Shown piece after piece: positions 34,709-43,410 of a stretch of 64,000 nt of DNA. Under the pieces are notes generated by a model. That model was not told the DNA's origin. It searched no databases and worked only from the letters and a program-made list of their open reading frames with translations. The DNA lies in NCBI GenBank assembly GCA_965263375.1, contig OZ253669.1:1984001-2048000 (forward strand). The letters run 5' to 3'. The DNA is from JAJFFW01 sp965263375 (GTDB lineage Bacteria > Pseudomonadota > Alphaproteobacteria > Caulobacterales > Parvularculaceae). Both the position numbers and the translations under genes were made by a program. Every line of letters begins with the position of its first letter. Position 1 is the stretch's first letter.

Positions 34709-35618
34709 ATTTCAACCGCGGGTTAAGCGCCACTTGCGCGATATCAACGAGGAGGTTCATCAAAACAATCAGCGCCGCAAACAATACCGTCAGCCCAAGA
34801 ATTAAAAAATCATCCCGGTTAAGGGCGCCCTTCACAAACCATTGTCCCAGACCCGGCACCTGAAAAATCGTCTCAATCACGAAGGAACCTGAGATTATGC
34901 CTGCAAGCGCTGGCCCTAAAAAAGTAATTGCTGGGGTAAGGCCGCCCTTTAAACAGTGTTTAAAGATGATGGTGGTTTCAGACAGACCTTTCGCCCGTGC
35001 GGTGCGGACAAAGTCTTGATTCAACATCTCTAACATGCCGCCGCGGGTTAAGCGCGCAAAATACGCCGCATAATAAAGCCCCAGCGTCGCGGCGGGCAAT
35101 ACAATATACTCCGGCCCATACCATCCCGCCACGGGGAACATTTGAAAGACCAAACCAAAGACAAGGGCTAACACGGGCCCCATGACGAAAGTAGGAAGGC
35201 ATATGCCAACCATTGCTGATGACATTGGAAGATAGTCAAGCCAACTATTCTTCTTGACGGCCGCCAAAATACCGATCGGCACGCCAATTAATAAAGCGAC
35301 AAGCAAAGACACAGACCCAAGCGTTAAGGAAACAGGAAAGGCCTGAGCAATAATTTCCGTCACCGTGCGATTGGCGTAAACCGCCGATGGCCCAAATTCC
35401 CCTTGAAGCGCATTACCGATAGAAATGAAAAACCGTTCCACTGTCGGTTTATCATACCCATAAAAAGCTTCAATTTGCTCAAGGATTTCTGGCTGAATGG
35501 CCCGTTCAGAACTGAACGGGCTGCCCGGCGTCGCAGCCACCAAAAAGAAAGTTATGGCGTAGATGGCGAGCAAAACAAATAAGCCCTGAACCAAACGCAT
35601 GCCAATAAAGTGTATCAT
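34701..35618 (-). CDS. oppB: Oligopeptide ABC transporter permease OppB
   Basis: 305 residues with an N-terminal TM helix (LVQGLFVLLAIYAITFFLVAATPGSPF), further TM helices and the EAA-type loop RTARAKGLSETTIIFKHCLKGGLTPAI. It lies 45 bp downstream of oppA and is part of the oppABCDF operon. Confidence 0.92.
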   Translation of the reverse strand: MIHFIGMRLVQGLFVLLAIYAITFFLVAATPGSPFSSERAIQPEILEQIEAFYGYDKPTVERFFISIGNALQGEFGPSAVYANRTVTEIIAQAFPVSLTLGSVSLLVALLIGVPIGILAAVKKNSWLDYLPMSSAMVGICLPTFVMGPVLALVFGLVFQMFPVAGWYGPEYIVLPAATLGLYYAAYFARLTRGGMLEMLNQDFVRTARAKGLSETTIIFKHCLKGGLTPAITFLGPALAGIISGSFVIETIFQVPGLGQWFVKGALNRDDFLILGLTVLFAALIVLMNLLVDIAQVALNPRLKYE

Positions 35619-35663
35619 TAAGAAAGGCCTAAATAGGATCTAACAGCGCAAACCATACCGTTC

Positions 35664-37298
35664 TTATTCGGCCTCAAACCTTATGTATTTATAGGGATGA
35701 TGGTCTAAAACTTTTGGCGCATAGCCGCTAAGCCTTGGGTCTTTTAAAAAGTTCCTTGTGTACCAATAAATTGGAATGATCGGTAGCTCATTCATCAATA
35801 TCCCCTCAGCTTCACGAAGAAGGCGAATACGATCCTCCTCCGATGTCGCCAAACGCGAATCGCGGATCAACTGATCATATTGGGAACTACTCCAGCCGGT
35901 ATTGTTATTGCCATTGCCGGTCGTAAACATATCTAGAAATGTTGTCGGATACACATAATCTGCTATCCACGCCGCACGCGCGATATCATAGTCAAGGTTT
36001 GAACGTGTATCGAGATAGACTTTCCATTCCTGATTATAGATCCCGACATCAATACCCAAATGCTCTTTCCACATCGCTTGGATCGCCTCTCCAATCCGGC
36101 GATGATCTTCTGATGTGTTGATCAGGATTTCCTTTTTAGGAAAACCAGCTCCGCCCGGAAACCCAGCCTCCGCCAATAGCTGGCGCGCGCGCTCCGGATC
36201 ATAACTAACCGCTTGCAACGGAGCATAGTCCACAACCCCTTGCGGCACATAGCCTGTTGCAGGCTGCTGACCGCCCTGGGTGACTTTTTCAACGATCAAT
36301 TGTCGATCAATTGCTAAGGCCAATGCTTCGCGGACCCGCGGATCATTAAAGGGCGGGCGCGTCACGTTCAGCTGGTAATAATAGGTACCAAGATAAGGGT
36401 CGATGCGTAACTGATCGGAAGATTGCTCTTTAAGCAGAGGAATTTTGTTTGCCGGCACAGAACTTGTCAGATGCAAACGCCCGCCGCGAAACATTGTTTC
36501 TTCGGTTTTTGCATTTTCAACAGGGAAAAAGTGAATTTCATTGAGCGTCACTTTCTCAGCGTCCCAATAGCTAGGGTTTTTCTCAACTTCAATGATTTGG
36601 TTCGTCACCCAGTTTTTAAGCTTAAAAGGTCCATTGCCGACATAATTTTCTAGCTTTGACCAAGCGCTCTGGCGGTCTAACATACCACCAAATTCCTCAA
36701 CGACTTTTGGGTTAACCGGATAAAAAGTATAGTGCTTAAGCATCGATAAAAAGAACGGCGTTGGGCCAACCAATGTCACCTCAAGCGTCGTTGCATCAAG
36801 CGCCTTTACGCCAACTTCAGAAAAGTCAGAAGTTTCGCCTTTATGAAACGCCTCCCCGCCTTCTAGGATATAAAGCATCTCAGCATATTCAGACCCTAAT
36901 TGCGGACTTAAAATACGTTGCCAACTATAAACGAAATCGTGCGCGGTGACCGGGTCCCCGTTGGTCCACTTCGCACTGTTACGCAGGTTGAATGTCCACT
37001 TTGTGTAATTTTCGTTGTGGGCCCAGCTTTCAGCAACCCCAGGCTCCGGCGCTAAATCTTCGGTGGGATGATAGGCGATTAGCCCTTCAAGCAATGCTTG
37101 TATGATTTTGCTTTCCGGAACCCCGGTGACAATATGTGGATCAAGCGCTTTAGGCTCCGTGCCATTGCCAACCAGCAAAACCCCTTCCTTTGCAGCCTTG
37201 TCGATTTCCTGCTCACCGCCGCCGCAAGCAACGACAAAAACACTAAAGCAGGCAATCATAAGCGCGCGGATGGGGTTTACCCACGAAACTGTTTTCAT
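35664..37298 (-). CDS. oppA: Oligopeptide-binding lipoprotein OppA/MppA-like
   Basis: 544 residues from the ATG at 37298 (AGGAAG upstream); an in-frame TTG lies two codons earlier. A lipoprotein signal ends in FVVACGGG. The SBP_bac_5 fold is clear: GTEPKALDPHIVTGVPESKIIQALLEGL, KWTFNLRNSAKWTNGDPVTAHDFVYSWQR, VREALALAIDRQLIVEKV, YDIARAAWIADYVYPTTFLDMF. It binds peptides in the periplasm and delivers them to OppBC. First gene of the operon. Confidence 0.92.
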   Translation of the reverse strand: MKTVSWVNPIRALMIACFSVFVVACGGGEQEIDKAAKEGVLLVGNGTEPKALDPHIVTGVPESKIIQALLEGLIAYHPTEDLAPEPGVAESWAHNENYTKWTFNLRNSAKWTNGDPVTAHDFVYSWQRILSPQLGSEYAEMLYILEGGEAFHKGETSDFSEVGVKALDATTLEVTLVGPTPFFLSMLKHYTFYPVNPKVVEEFGGMLDRQSAWSKLENYVGNGPFKLKNWVTNQIIEVEKNPSYWDAEKVTLNEIHFFPVENAKTEETMFRGGRLHLTSSVPANKIPLLKEQSSDQLRIDPYLGTYYYQLNVTRPPFNDPRVREALALAIDRQLIVEKVTQGGQQPATGYVPQGVVDYAPLQAVSYDPERARQLLAEAGFPGGAGFPKKEILINTSEDHRRIGEAIQAMWKEHLGIDVGIYNQEWKVYLDTRSNLDYDIARAAWIADYVYPTTFLDMFTTGNGNNNTGWSSSQYDQLIRDSRLATSEEDRIRLLREAEGILMNELPIIPIYWYTRNFLKDPRLSGYAPKVLDHHPYKYIRFEAE

Positions 37299-37536
37299 TC
37301 TCAACTTCCTGATACGTTAAAAAGCCCAGACTAACTAGGCTCGCCAATTGGCGCAATGTTTTGGGGGGATGGCGCCCAAAAGCCTCTCAAAGATCGGTTG
37401 AGCTAGCCTCCCTATGGGCTCCCCTCCCAAACTGTGGCGAATTCTTGGCGAAACCATGGCTTTGAAAAGGCGCTTAAACTCCCCATCTGGCGGACGCCTT
37501 TGCACCAATAATCTGCATTCTGGTTGTCACAGCGCT

Positions 37537-38727
37537 CTATGCGACCTGCCCGGCGGCCCAGGCGCTGGACCAAGCCCATTGGAAATTATACCCGCCAAGC
37601 CAGCCAGTGACATCAACAGCCTCGCCAATAAAAAAAAGGCCAGGCGTCTCGCGCACTTCCATCGTCTTTGAGCTGAGGAAGTTTGTGTCCACTCCCCCCA
37701 ATGTAACCTCGGCGGTGCGATAGCCTTCTGAGCCGACGGGTTTGATCCGCCAGTTATTCACAGCTTCAGCCAGCGCATCAAGATTTTTGCTGGAGTACTC
37801 ACCGATCTTGCCGCCAATCTTGCCATTCGCGCCAGCACGTTTCGCAACGGCGTCAGCAAGACGCTTTGGCATCAATCCCGCGAGCACAGTCTGAGGCGAG
37901 GATTTGCCAGAAAGCTGACGCGCTTCTCGCAATATTTCGCCGACCTCTTCCTGCGGCGCCAGGTCGACTTCCACGACATCCCCCTCTCGCCAAAAAGAAG
38001 AAATCTGCAAGATACTTGGACCCGAAATGCCGCGATGGGTAAAAAGCAACGCTTCGCGAAAAGATACGCCATTGCAGCTTACGCCCGCGTCGACACTTAC
38101 GCCTGATAGTGCTTTTGTTTCAGCTAAGAGCTCCGACCCAAAAGTCAGCGGCACTAAAGCTGGCCGGGGCTCTACAACGCCCACGCCGAATTGATCCGCG
38201 ATCCGATAGGCAAAATCAGTCGCCCCCATTTTAGGAATGGATTTGCCGCCAGTGGCGATCACCAGGGACTGTGCTTCAACAAGTTTACCGCCTGCCGTCA
38301 CCCGATAGCGATCAGCGATTTTCTCAACATCCCCAATCTCAGTTGATAAACGTATCTCAACACCCGCGTCACGACATTCATCGGTCAGCATCGTGATAAT
38401 CTCTTTCGATGATCCGTCACAAAAAAGCTGGCCAAGGGTTTTCTCGTGATAGGCGATGTTGTGACTTTCAACTTTCGAGATAAAGTCCCGGGCGGTGTAG
38501 CGTTTTAGAGCAGACTTACAAAAGTGCGGATTGTTAGAAATATAGTTCTTTGGGCCCGCATGTATATTAGTGAAATTGCACCGACCCCCGCCAGAAATAC
38601 GGATCTTCTCACCCGGCGCACGGGCATGGTCGATCAGCACAACCCGCCGACCACGCCGGCCAGCCTCGATCGCGCACATCATACCAGCCGCGCCAGCCCC
38701 AATAATGGCTACATCAAATTCTTTCAT
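37537..38727 (-). CDS. HI0933-family NAD(P)/FAD-dependent flavoprotein
   Basis: 396 residues from the ATG at 38727. An N-terminal Rossmann motif for FAD (DVAIIGAGAAGMMCAIEAGRRG) is followed by the family signature KIRISGGGRCNFTN, SLVIATGGKSIPKMGATDFAY and the C-terminal LFFIGEAVDVTGWLGGYNFQWAWSSAWAAG. Members of this YhiN/HI0933 group are widespread flavoproteins of uncertain biochemical role. Length is typical. It stands alone beside a degraded region. Confidence 0.88.
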   Translation of the reverse strand: MKEFDVAIIGAGAAGMMCAIEAGRRGRRVVLIDHARAPGEKIRISGGGRCNFTNIHAGPKNYISNNPHFCKSALKRYTARDFISKVESHNIAYHEKTLGQLFCDGSSKEIITMLTDECRDAGVEIRLSTEIGDVEKIADRYRVTAGGKLVEAQSLVIATGGKSIPKMGATDFAYRIADQFGVGVVEPRPALVPLTFGSELLAETKALSGVSVDAGVSCNGVSFREALLFTHRGISGPSILQISSFWREGDVVEVDLAPQEEVGEILREARQLSGKSSPQTVLAGLMPKRLADAVAKRAGANGKIGGKIGEYSSKNLDALAEAVNNWRIKPVGSEGYRTAEVTLGGVDTNFLSSKTMEVRETPGLFFIGEAVDVTGWLGGYNFQWAWSSAWAAGQVA

Positions 38728-39237
38728 GACCCGCAAGGGTGTAGAGCGCCCGCTCGCAGGGTCAAGAACATTCTTTTGTGGCTAATGCCTAAGGAGGAGC
38801 AAAAGCGGCGTCATAGGGTGAGCATTGAACGTTTGCGGAGCAAATCCAGCGATGCGAACGCAGAGCCCTCCATGGGCGTCATCGGTAAATTCGCAAAGAG
38901 CCTTAAAGTCACCGCCCCACGCTTATCTCAATGCTCATCTTCGACGGCTTTGAGCGCGAGCCCGACGACGATCTGAAGCTGCTATTCGAGGCCGTCAACC
39001 AATTCGCCAATATCAAAGTATAAGGGCCGATAATTCCAATTTGGCCGGCAAATGGCCAATAAGGTCATCCAAGCCCTCATCATCAAGGCGTCCGCCAAAA
39101 AAAAAGAACAGTCGCTAATCGGTGAAGACAATGGATGGGTGAAGGGTAAATAAGCAGAGATTCATTGGCAGCTGATGTTGCTACTATCAACCCGTATCGC
39201 TCACAAGAAGGCAGGCTTTATAAAAGCTATATTAATA
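38728..39237. other. Decayed DNA with short ORF fragments
   Basis: About 510 bases without an intact gene. Two adjacent plus-strand fragments look protein-like: 38931-39023 (30 codons, LIFDGFEREPDDDLKLLFEA) and 39052-39153 (33 codons, MANKVIQALIIKASAKKKEQ). Upstream, a frame through 38976 also looks coding in parts, so this may be a single gene broken by frameshifts. GC content drops sharply after about 39160 on entering the RHS region. Origin not recognised. Confidence 0.4.
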
Positions 39238-39564
39238 TTACTCTACGACTCCAAAAATTTTATCACCAAATGCGAAAACCATGACGACACAGAACAAAAT
39301 AAAAAGCAAAAAAACCATTTGATCACTTCGAGACACATAATCATAAGGTCGGGGAAAGAACCTCAAAAACCTCTTCCCCGAAAAAGCATCAGATATTGTT
39401 AAAAATATCAATAAGAACAAAAATAAGTACAAAAATAAAACAAACATAATATTAGTTATATCAAAATCATTACTATTCAACATTGGCAAAAAAATGATTG
39501 TAATTGCCAACACCCCAATTGCATAAAAAATCGTCAAAACTATCGCATATAAAATTTTAAGCAA
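39238..39564 (-). CDS. Three-TM membrane protein, candidate immunity protein
   Basis: 108 residues from a TTG at 39564, AT-rich. Three hydrophobic segments: about 5-28 (YAIVLTIFYAIGVLAITIIFL), 38-60 (IMFVLFLYLFLFLLIFLTI) and 83-103 (MVFLLFILFCVVMVFAFG). It overlaps the 3' end of the RHS C-terminal tip by 25 nt on the same strand, the usual place for a cognate immunity gene of an RHS toxin. The immunity role is inferred from position; there is no sequence match I can name. Confidence 0.55.
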   Translation of the reverse strand: MLKILYAIVLTIFYAIGVLAITIIFLPMLNSNDFDITNIMFVLFLYLFLFLLIFLTISDAFSGKRFLRFFPRPYDYVSRSDQMVFLLFILFCVVMVFAFGDKIFGVVE

Positions 39565-39936
39565 ACCAGCTCTCGGTTAGCATCAGGATCATATCCATTG
39601 AAGAATGAAACACCTCCAGGCCCACCCTCAATAGACCTCCCTCTAAACTCGTTAAGGCCAGTATTTATAAATCCAGATATTACGCCGGCACTCGCACCAG
39701 CGCCTGCAGACCAACCAGACGTAGTAAACTCTGAAAACGTATCAAGTTTAATATCGTAAATCCACCCTCTAGCCGCAGTGGCCCCGACGATACCAGCGGC
39801 ACCGACAACTGCATGAAACGCCACACCCAGCCAAAGGTTCCACGATGCTGTGTCAAAAGCACCACCAGCCGCTGACGAAAAGCCCGCAGCTAGGAAACCC
39901 GATGCAAAACTACCGCCGTTGATTTCTGCAAATGAA
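39540..39936 (-). pseudogene. RHS C-terminal tip B, separated from its core by a frameshift
   Basis: The frame continues the RHS core at 39890-40384 after a single-base register change in the run of four C at 39937-39940. It reads SFAEINGGSFASGFLAAGFSSAAGG (parallel to the IRGGSFKSGFLAAGFSSAAGG segment of tip A) and then a variable end with GWIYDIKLDTFSEFTTSGWS and GGPGGVSFFNGYDPDANREL. The variable end would be the effector domain; no catalytic motif is recognisable. One extra G (minus strand) would fuse it to the core. Confidence 0.6.
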
Positions 39937-40384
39937 CCCCGACAACGCCATGGGCCACAGCTTTGCCTAAATATTTAACAACACCACTTGCCTTGCTAAA
40001 TGCGCTGCCAACACCAAAAGTTGCAGCCCCTTGCGCAAATCCGGTTAAAAAGGGTTTTGGCTTCCCGGTTAATATGACATTACCTACGCCAGCGCTTACG
40101 CCTGGCAACACATAAAATTGAAGAGCAATCGCCGCCGCGATGGCCACCAATGGTTTCCAGAATTTTTTGATGGCCCGCCCAACTTTTTTAAAGAATCGTC
40201 CGATCTTCTTAAAGAAGTACCCGGACGGATCAGTATAGCTGAGCGGGTTGTTATTGACATAGGTGTAGCGGTTGAGGTTTTGGCTGTTCGTGACGTCCTG
40301 GATGAACGGGTCGGCGGACATAAACCGGCCCAGCGTCGGGTCGTAGATACGCCCGTTCATATTGACGAGACCGTTCGGCCTCAC
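39890..40384 (-). CDS. RHS repeat-associated core domain fragment
   Basis: 164-residue frame with the RHS core signature: GLVNMNGRIYDPTLGRFMSADP, then QNLNRYTYVNNNPLSYTDPSGY. A Lys/Phe-rich stretch and hydrophobic linker follow, up to KAVAHGVVG, where the frame shifts. A second frameshift lies near 40376-40388: upstream the other frame continues ETRGFTGHEMIDG from about 40450, the normal preceding RHS motif. The YD-repeat body of a true RHS protein (over 1000 residues) is missing, so this is a remnant or displaced tip and not a working delivery protein. Confidence 0.8.
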   Translation of the reverse strand: MRPNGLVNMNGRIYDPTLGRFMSADPFIQDVTNSQNLNRYTYVNNNPLSYTDPSGYFFKKIGRFFKKVGRAIKKFWKPLVAIAAAIALQFYVLPGVSAGVGNVILTGKPKPFLTGFAQGAATFGVGSAFSKASGVVKYLGKAVAHGVVGVHLQKSTAVVLHRVS

Positions 40385-40451
40385 CGTCGATCATCTCATG
40401 GCCGGTAAAGCCCCGGGTCTCCGACGAGGTTAAAACGCCTGCGATTTGGTA

Positions 40452-40670
40452 TTATTTTTTTAAGTGCTCAGGTGTAAATTCAGGATATTGATCTAATATC
40501 TTTATTTTAAATTCTGTATAAAAACTACTTCCAACCTCTGCAATCGCTCTCCTAAATGCTTTTCGCTCTTCATCTTGAAGATAATCTTCAATCATTAGCA
40601 TTACAACACTAAGAGAATGGTCGACAGCCCCTGCTGCAATCATTAATCTTTCTGCATCACCTTTTTTCAT
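40452..40670 (-). CDS. Small cytoplasmic protein, candidate immunity protein
   Basis: 72 residues, helical and charged (MKKGDAERLMIAAGAVDHS, then VVMLMIEDYLQDEERKAFRRAI, SSFYTEFKIKILDQYPEFTPE). It starts 4 bases after the stop of the Cys-rich tip and ends where RHS core coding resumes. The pattern toxin tip - small ORF - next RHS fragment fits an immunity gene. Not recognised by family. Confidence 0.55.
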   Translation of the reverse strand: MKKGDAERLMIAAGAVDHSLSVVMLMIEDYLQDEERKAFRRAIAEVGSSFYTEFKIKILDQYPEFTPEHLKK

Positions 40671-40674
40671 TTTA

Positions 40675-41283
40675 CTATGAGGGTCCTTCTAAGTCACCAT
40701 TTTCAACATCTTCTACACAATCACTTATACACCGTTCTAATCTGGCACTTATACACCGTTCTAATCTGGGCTGCATATTTCTACCTTCGCCTGGTAAGGC
40801 TTCTGGCATTTCCTCAAAAATTCGAATACATTGTTCGCGGCACCATCGCCTTGCAGCATCGCGTGAAGTTACCGATTCACTATATACAGCATACCCAGTA
40901 TTCTGATCACAAATTGAAGAAGCATAGTAAGTTGAAGCAATACATATTGCAGCAGTTCCTAAGACAATTAGAGGCCCACAAGCAACAGTACCCACGGTTG
41001 TAGCAACGCAAGCCCCCATAGCCGTAGCTCCGCCACCGACGCAGGAAGCTATTTGTGTGGCTCGCGCAACTGTACATTGGCTATCATTCGCAGCATTATT
41101 ATATAGATACACAAAAGCGGCAGCAATGGAACCATCCTGAAATTTCTCTACACCTAAGACGGAGGCAGTGACCCAACCCCTTTGAACGCAGCCACGAACA
41201 CTATCCGCACTATCCTGAGTGATAGCGTCGGTAACACCAAAATTAGTCCTTGGGTCGCCACTGTAGTTGCCCTGATATATATG
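40675..41283 (-). pseudogene. Displaced RHS C-terminal tip with Cys-rich effector end
   Basis: An open frame without an ATG, GTG or TTG at its 5' end. It begins after a TAA at 41286-41284 and overlaps the end of tip A by 41 nt in another frame. It contains a degenerate RHS pre-toxin motif, TASVLGVEKFQDGSIAAAFV then YLYN, parallel to tip A. The payload has a long hydrophobic Ala/Gly/Val segment (about 35 residues, possibly membrane-inserting) and a Cys-rich charged end with a duplicated 8-residue unit (RLERCIS). From a GTG at 41112 a 145-residue product is possible. Confidence 0.55.
40722..40769. repeat. 24-bp tandem duplication inside the Cys-rich tip
   Basis: Bases 40722-40745 are repeated exactly at 40746-40769, giving an in-frame 8-residue repeat containing RLERCIS near the C-terminus of the tip. 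Confidence 0.92.
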
Positions 41284-41812
41284 TTAGGGCTTCATATGGT
41301 TCCGAAGCCAGCACCTGAATTGCGGATATGCCCCTTCCGACTGCAGTCGGAGCACTTACTCCTTCATATGCTCCTTGAATTTTAATCCGCCTACCCGCCA
41401 GACGTCGCTTGCCCATATCACCAGCTAGGTCATTAAACAAATACGTAAACGCCCCTGTAACGGCGCCGTCTGCGAATTTTCCGCCGCCGAGGACCGAGCC
41501 GCCGCCGCCAACAGCCGCGTGGAAAGCTGCGCCTTTCCAGACATTATCAGTTTTATAAATACCGCCCGCCGCCGATGAGAAACCAGCTGCAAGGAAGCCC
41601 GATTTAAAGCTGCCGCCGCGAATAGCAGAGAAGGCGCCCCCCACAACACCATGCGCGACCGCTTTGCCAAGCTTTCCTAGACTACCAAAGGTGCGGGCCG
41701 CCCCTGCTGCGGAACCAAAGATTTGACGCCCCACGCCAAAGGTTGCAACCGCCTTCCCAAAGCCGGTTAGGAAGCGTTGCTGTAAATCCGGTGGCGCTGA
41801 CTGAACGCGACG
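41243..41812 (-). pseudogene. RHS C-terminal tip A, 5'-truncated
   Basis: Frame open from just after a TAG (41815-41813) to 41243; the first possible start is a GTG near 41734. It reads RFLTGFGKAVATFGVG, parallel to PFLTGFAQGAATFGVG in the other RHS copy, then KAVAHGVVGGAF, GGSFKSGFLAAGFSSAAGG and the pre-toxin signature SVLGGGKFADGAVTGAFTYL with FND. A variable 50-residue end (from MGKRRLAG) follows. No RHS body or core precedes it, so it is an orphan tip. Confidence 0.65.
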
Positions 41813-42016
41813 CTAAAATAAGTCTTCGGCCCAGCTTTGGAATATCTCACTGTGTATCGATTTTTGGATTATCGAGGGTCGACTGCGGGCCTATTGAGTA
41901 ACTACGGCAAATACTCGCCACCTCAATACTATCTAGGCCGTTGATTTTCTTGTTGAGCCCAATCGAACGAAGTTCAAAAACTTTAAATGAAAACAAAAGT
42001 TCGACTTTAGGAGAAT

Positions 42017-42092
42017 TGGTGAGCCCAGAAGGATTCGAACCTTCGACCTACTGATTAAAAGTCAGTTGCTCTACCAACTGAGCTATGGGCCC
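42017..42092 (-). tRNA. tRNA-Lys (anticodon TTT)
   Basis: 76 nt on the minus strand. Acceptor GGGCCCA pairs with TGGGCTC (one G-T), D-arm AGCTCAGTTGGTAGAGC, anticodon loop CTTTTAA with TTT, T-arm GGTTCGAATCC and encoded CCA. It borders the decayed RHS region. Confidence 0.97.
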
Positions 42093-42255
42093 TTTGAACG
42101 CAAAGGCGCGATGCAAGATCGCGCCCTAGGTAAGAAACGCGGAACATAAGGCGCAGCGCCGGTGTGGTCAATAACTTCTTTGCATTGCGGCGCCTTTTCT
42201 TTTTCCCCGCATAAGTCATTGTTTTATTTTCAAAAATTACTTTTCCGAACGTGCT

Positions 42256-43383
42256 TTAGACGATCTCTCCGGTTGCATGACGAAAATCTTCGACAAAATC
42301 GGCAAAATGGCCCTGCGCAATGGCGGCGCGCATGCTGCTCATCAACTGTTGGTAATAGTGCAAATTGTGCCACGTCAGCAATGTCGGCCCGAGATACTCC
42401 CCCGCCCGGAAGAGATGATGAAGATACGCTTTGGAATAGTCGCGGCTGGCGGGGCAGTCGCTGGCGGGATCCAAAGGCTCAGGATCTTCAGCAAAAGCAG
42501 CGTTCTTGATGTTGAGCGGCCCTTGCGGCGTCCAGGCCTGACCATGACGGCCTGACCGGGTTGGCGCGACACAGTCAAACATATCGACCCCGCGGGCGAC
42601 CGCGCCGACCAGATCGGCGGGCTTGCCAACCCCCATTAAATAGCGCGGTTTATTGGTTGGCAATGCGGGCGCCGTGAAGTCGAGAACGCGAAACATCTCC
42701 TCCCGCCCCTCGCCGACCGCAAGTCCGCCGATGGAGTAGCCGGGAAAATCAAGGTCAGTTAGACGCGCCACACTCTCCAGCCTAAGGGTTTCATAATTCG
42801 CCCCCTGAACAATACCAAACAAAGCTTGCCCGGGTTTTGACATTTTTTCAAACGCAGCCTTCGACCGTTCGGCCCAACGATAAGACAGCAACATGGATTC
42901 ACGCGCATCGTCTTCGGCAATCGGGATCGCCGGGCACTCATCCAGCTGCATTTGGATGTCAGCGCCTAAAAGGCACTGTATCTCAATAGACCGCTCAGGC
43001 GTCAAAGAATGCTTTGAGCCGTCAATATGCGACTGAAAAGTCACGCCCTCTTCCGTCAGTTTACGCAGCTTTGACAAAGACATCACCTGGAACCCGCCGC
43101 TGTCTGTTAAGATCGGACGCGGCCAATTCATAAAGCTATGCAAGCCCCCTAATTTGGCGACCCGTTCCGCCCCTGGGCGCAGCATAAGGTGGTATGTATT
43201 GCCAAGCACAATATCCGCCCCGGTTTGGCGCACATGTTCCGGCAACATTGTTTTCACCGTCGCCGCTGTGCCAACCGGCATAAAGGCTGGCGTACGGATC
43301 TCACCACGCGGGGTGGCGACAAGCCCGGTGCGCGCCGCGCCGTCTGTTGCGTTGAGGGTGAATGAAAAAGAAGCTTGCGTCAT
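42256..43383 (-). CDS. tgt: tRNA-guanine transglycosylase
   Basis: 375 residues. It exchanges G34 for preQ1 in GUN-anticodon tRNAs during queuosine synthesis. Conserved: MPVGTAATVKTMLPEHV, ILGNTYHL-type GNTYHLMLRPG, the active-site DSGGFQVMSL, GGLAVGEG and MGVGKPADLVGAVARGVDMFDCV. The C-terminal zinc site is unusual: the normal C-x-C-x-x-C is Ser308-x-Cys310-x-x-Ser313, while His339 is kept. So two of three Cys ligands are Ser. queA lies 27 bp upstream in the same direction, a standard pairing. Confidence 0.95.
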   Translation of the reverse strand: MTQASFSFTLNATDGAARTGLVATPRGEIRTPAFMPVGTAATVKTMLPEHVRQTGADIVLGNTYHLMLRPGAERVAKLGGLHSFMNWPRPILTDSGGFQVMSLSKLRKLTEEGVTFQSHIDGSKHSLTPERSIEIQCLLGADIQMQLDECPAIPIAEDDARESMLLSYRWAERSKAAFEKMSKPGQALFGIVQGANYETLRLESVARLTDLDFPGYSIGGLAVGEGREEMFRVLDFTAPALPTNKPRYLMGVGKPADLVGAVARGVDMFDCVAPTRSGRHGQAWTPQGPLNIKNAAFAEDPEPLDPASDCPASRDYSKAYLHHLFRAGEYLGPTLLTWHNLHYYQQLMSSMRAAIAQGHFADFVEDFRHATGEIV

Positions 43384-43410
43384 AAATTCCTATTTAGCAT
43401 GAGCCGAGTA

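Noticed and set aside
40118..40408. 96-codon plus-strand ORF in the RHS region
   Set aside because: Antisense to the recognisable RHS core; no independent support.
42017..42092. Prophage or genomic island attachment at tRNA-Lys
   Set aside because: No integrase and no repeat of the tRNA 3' end was found on the far side of the RHS region.
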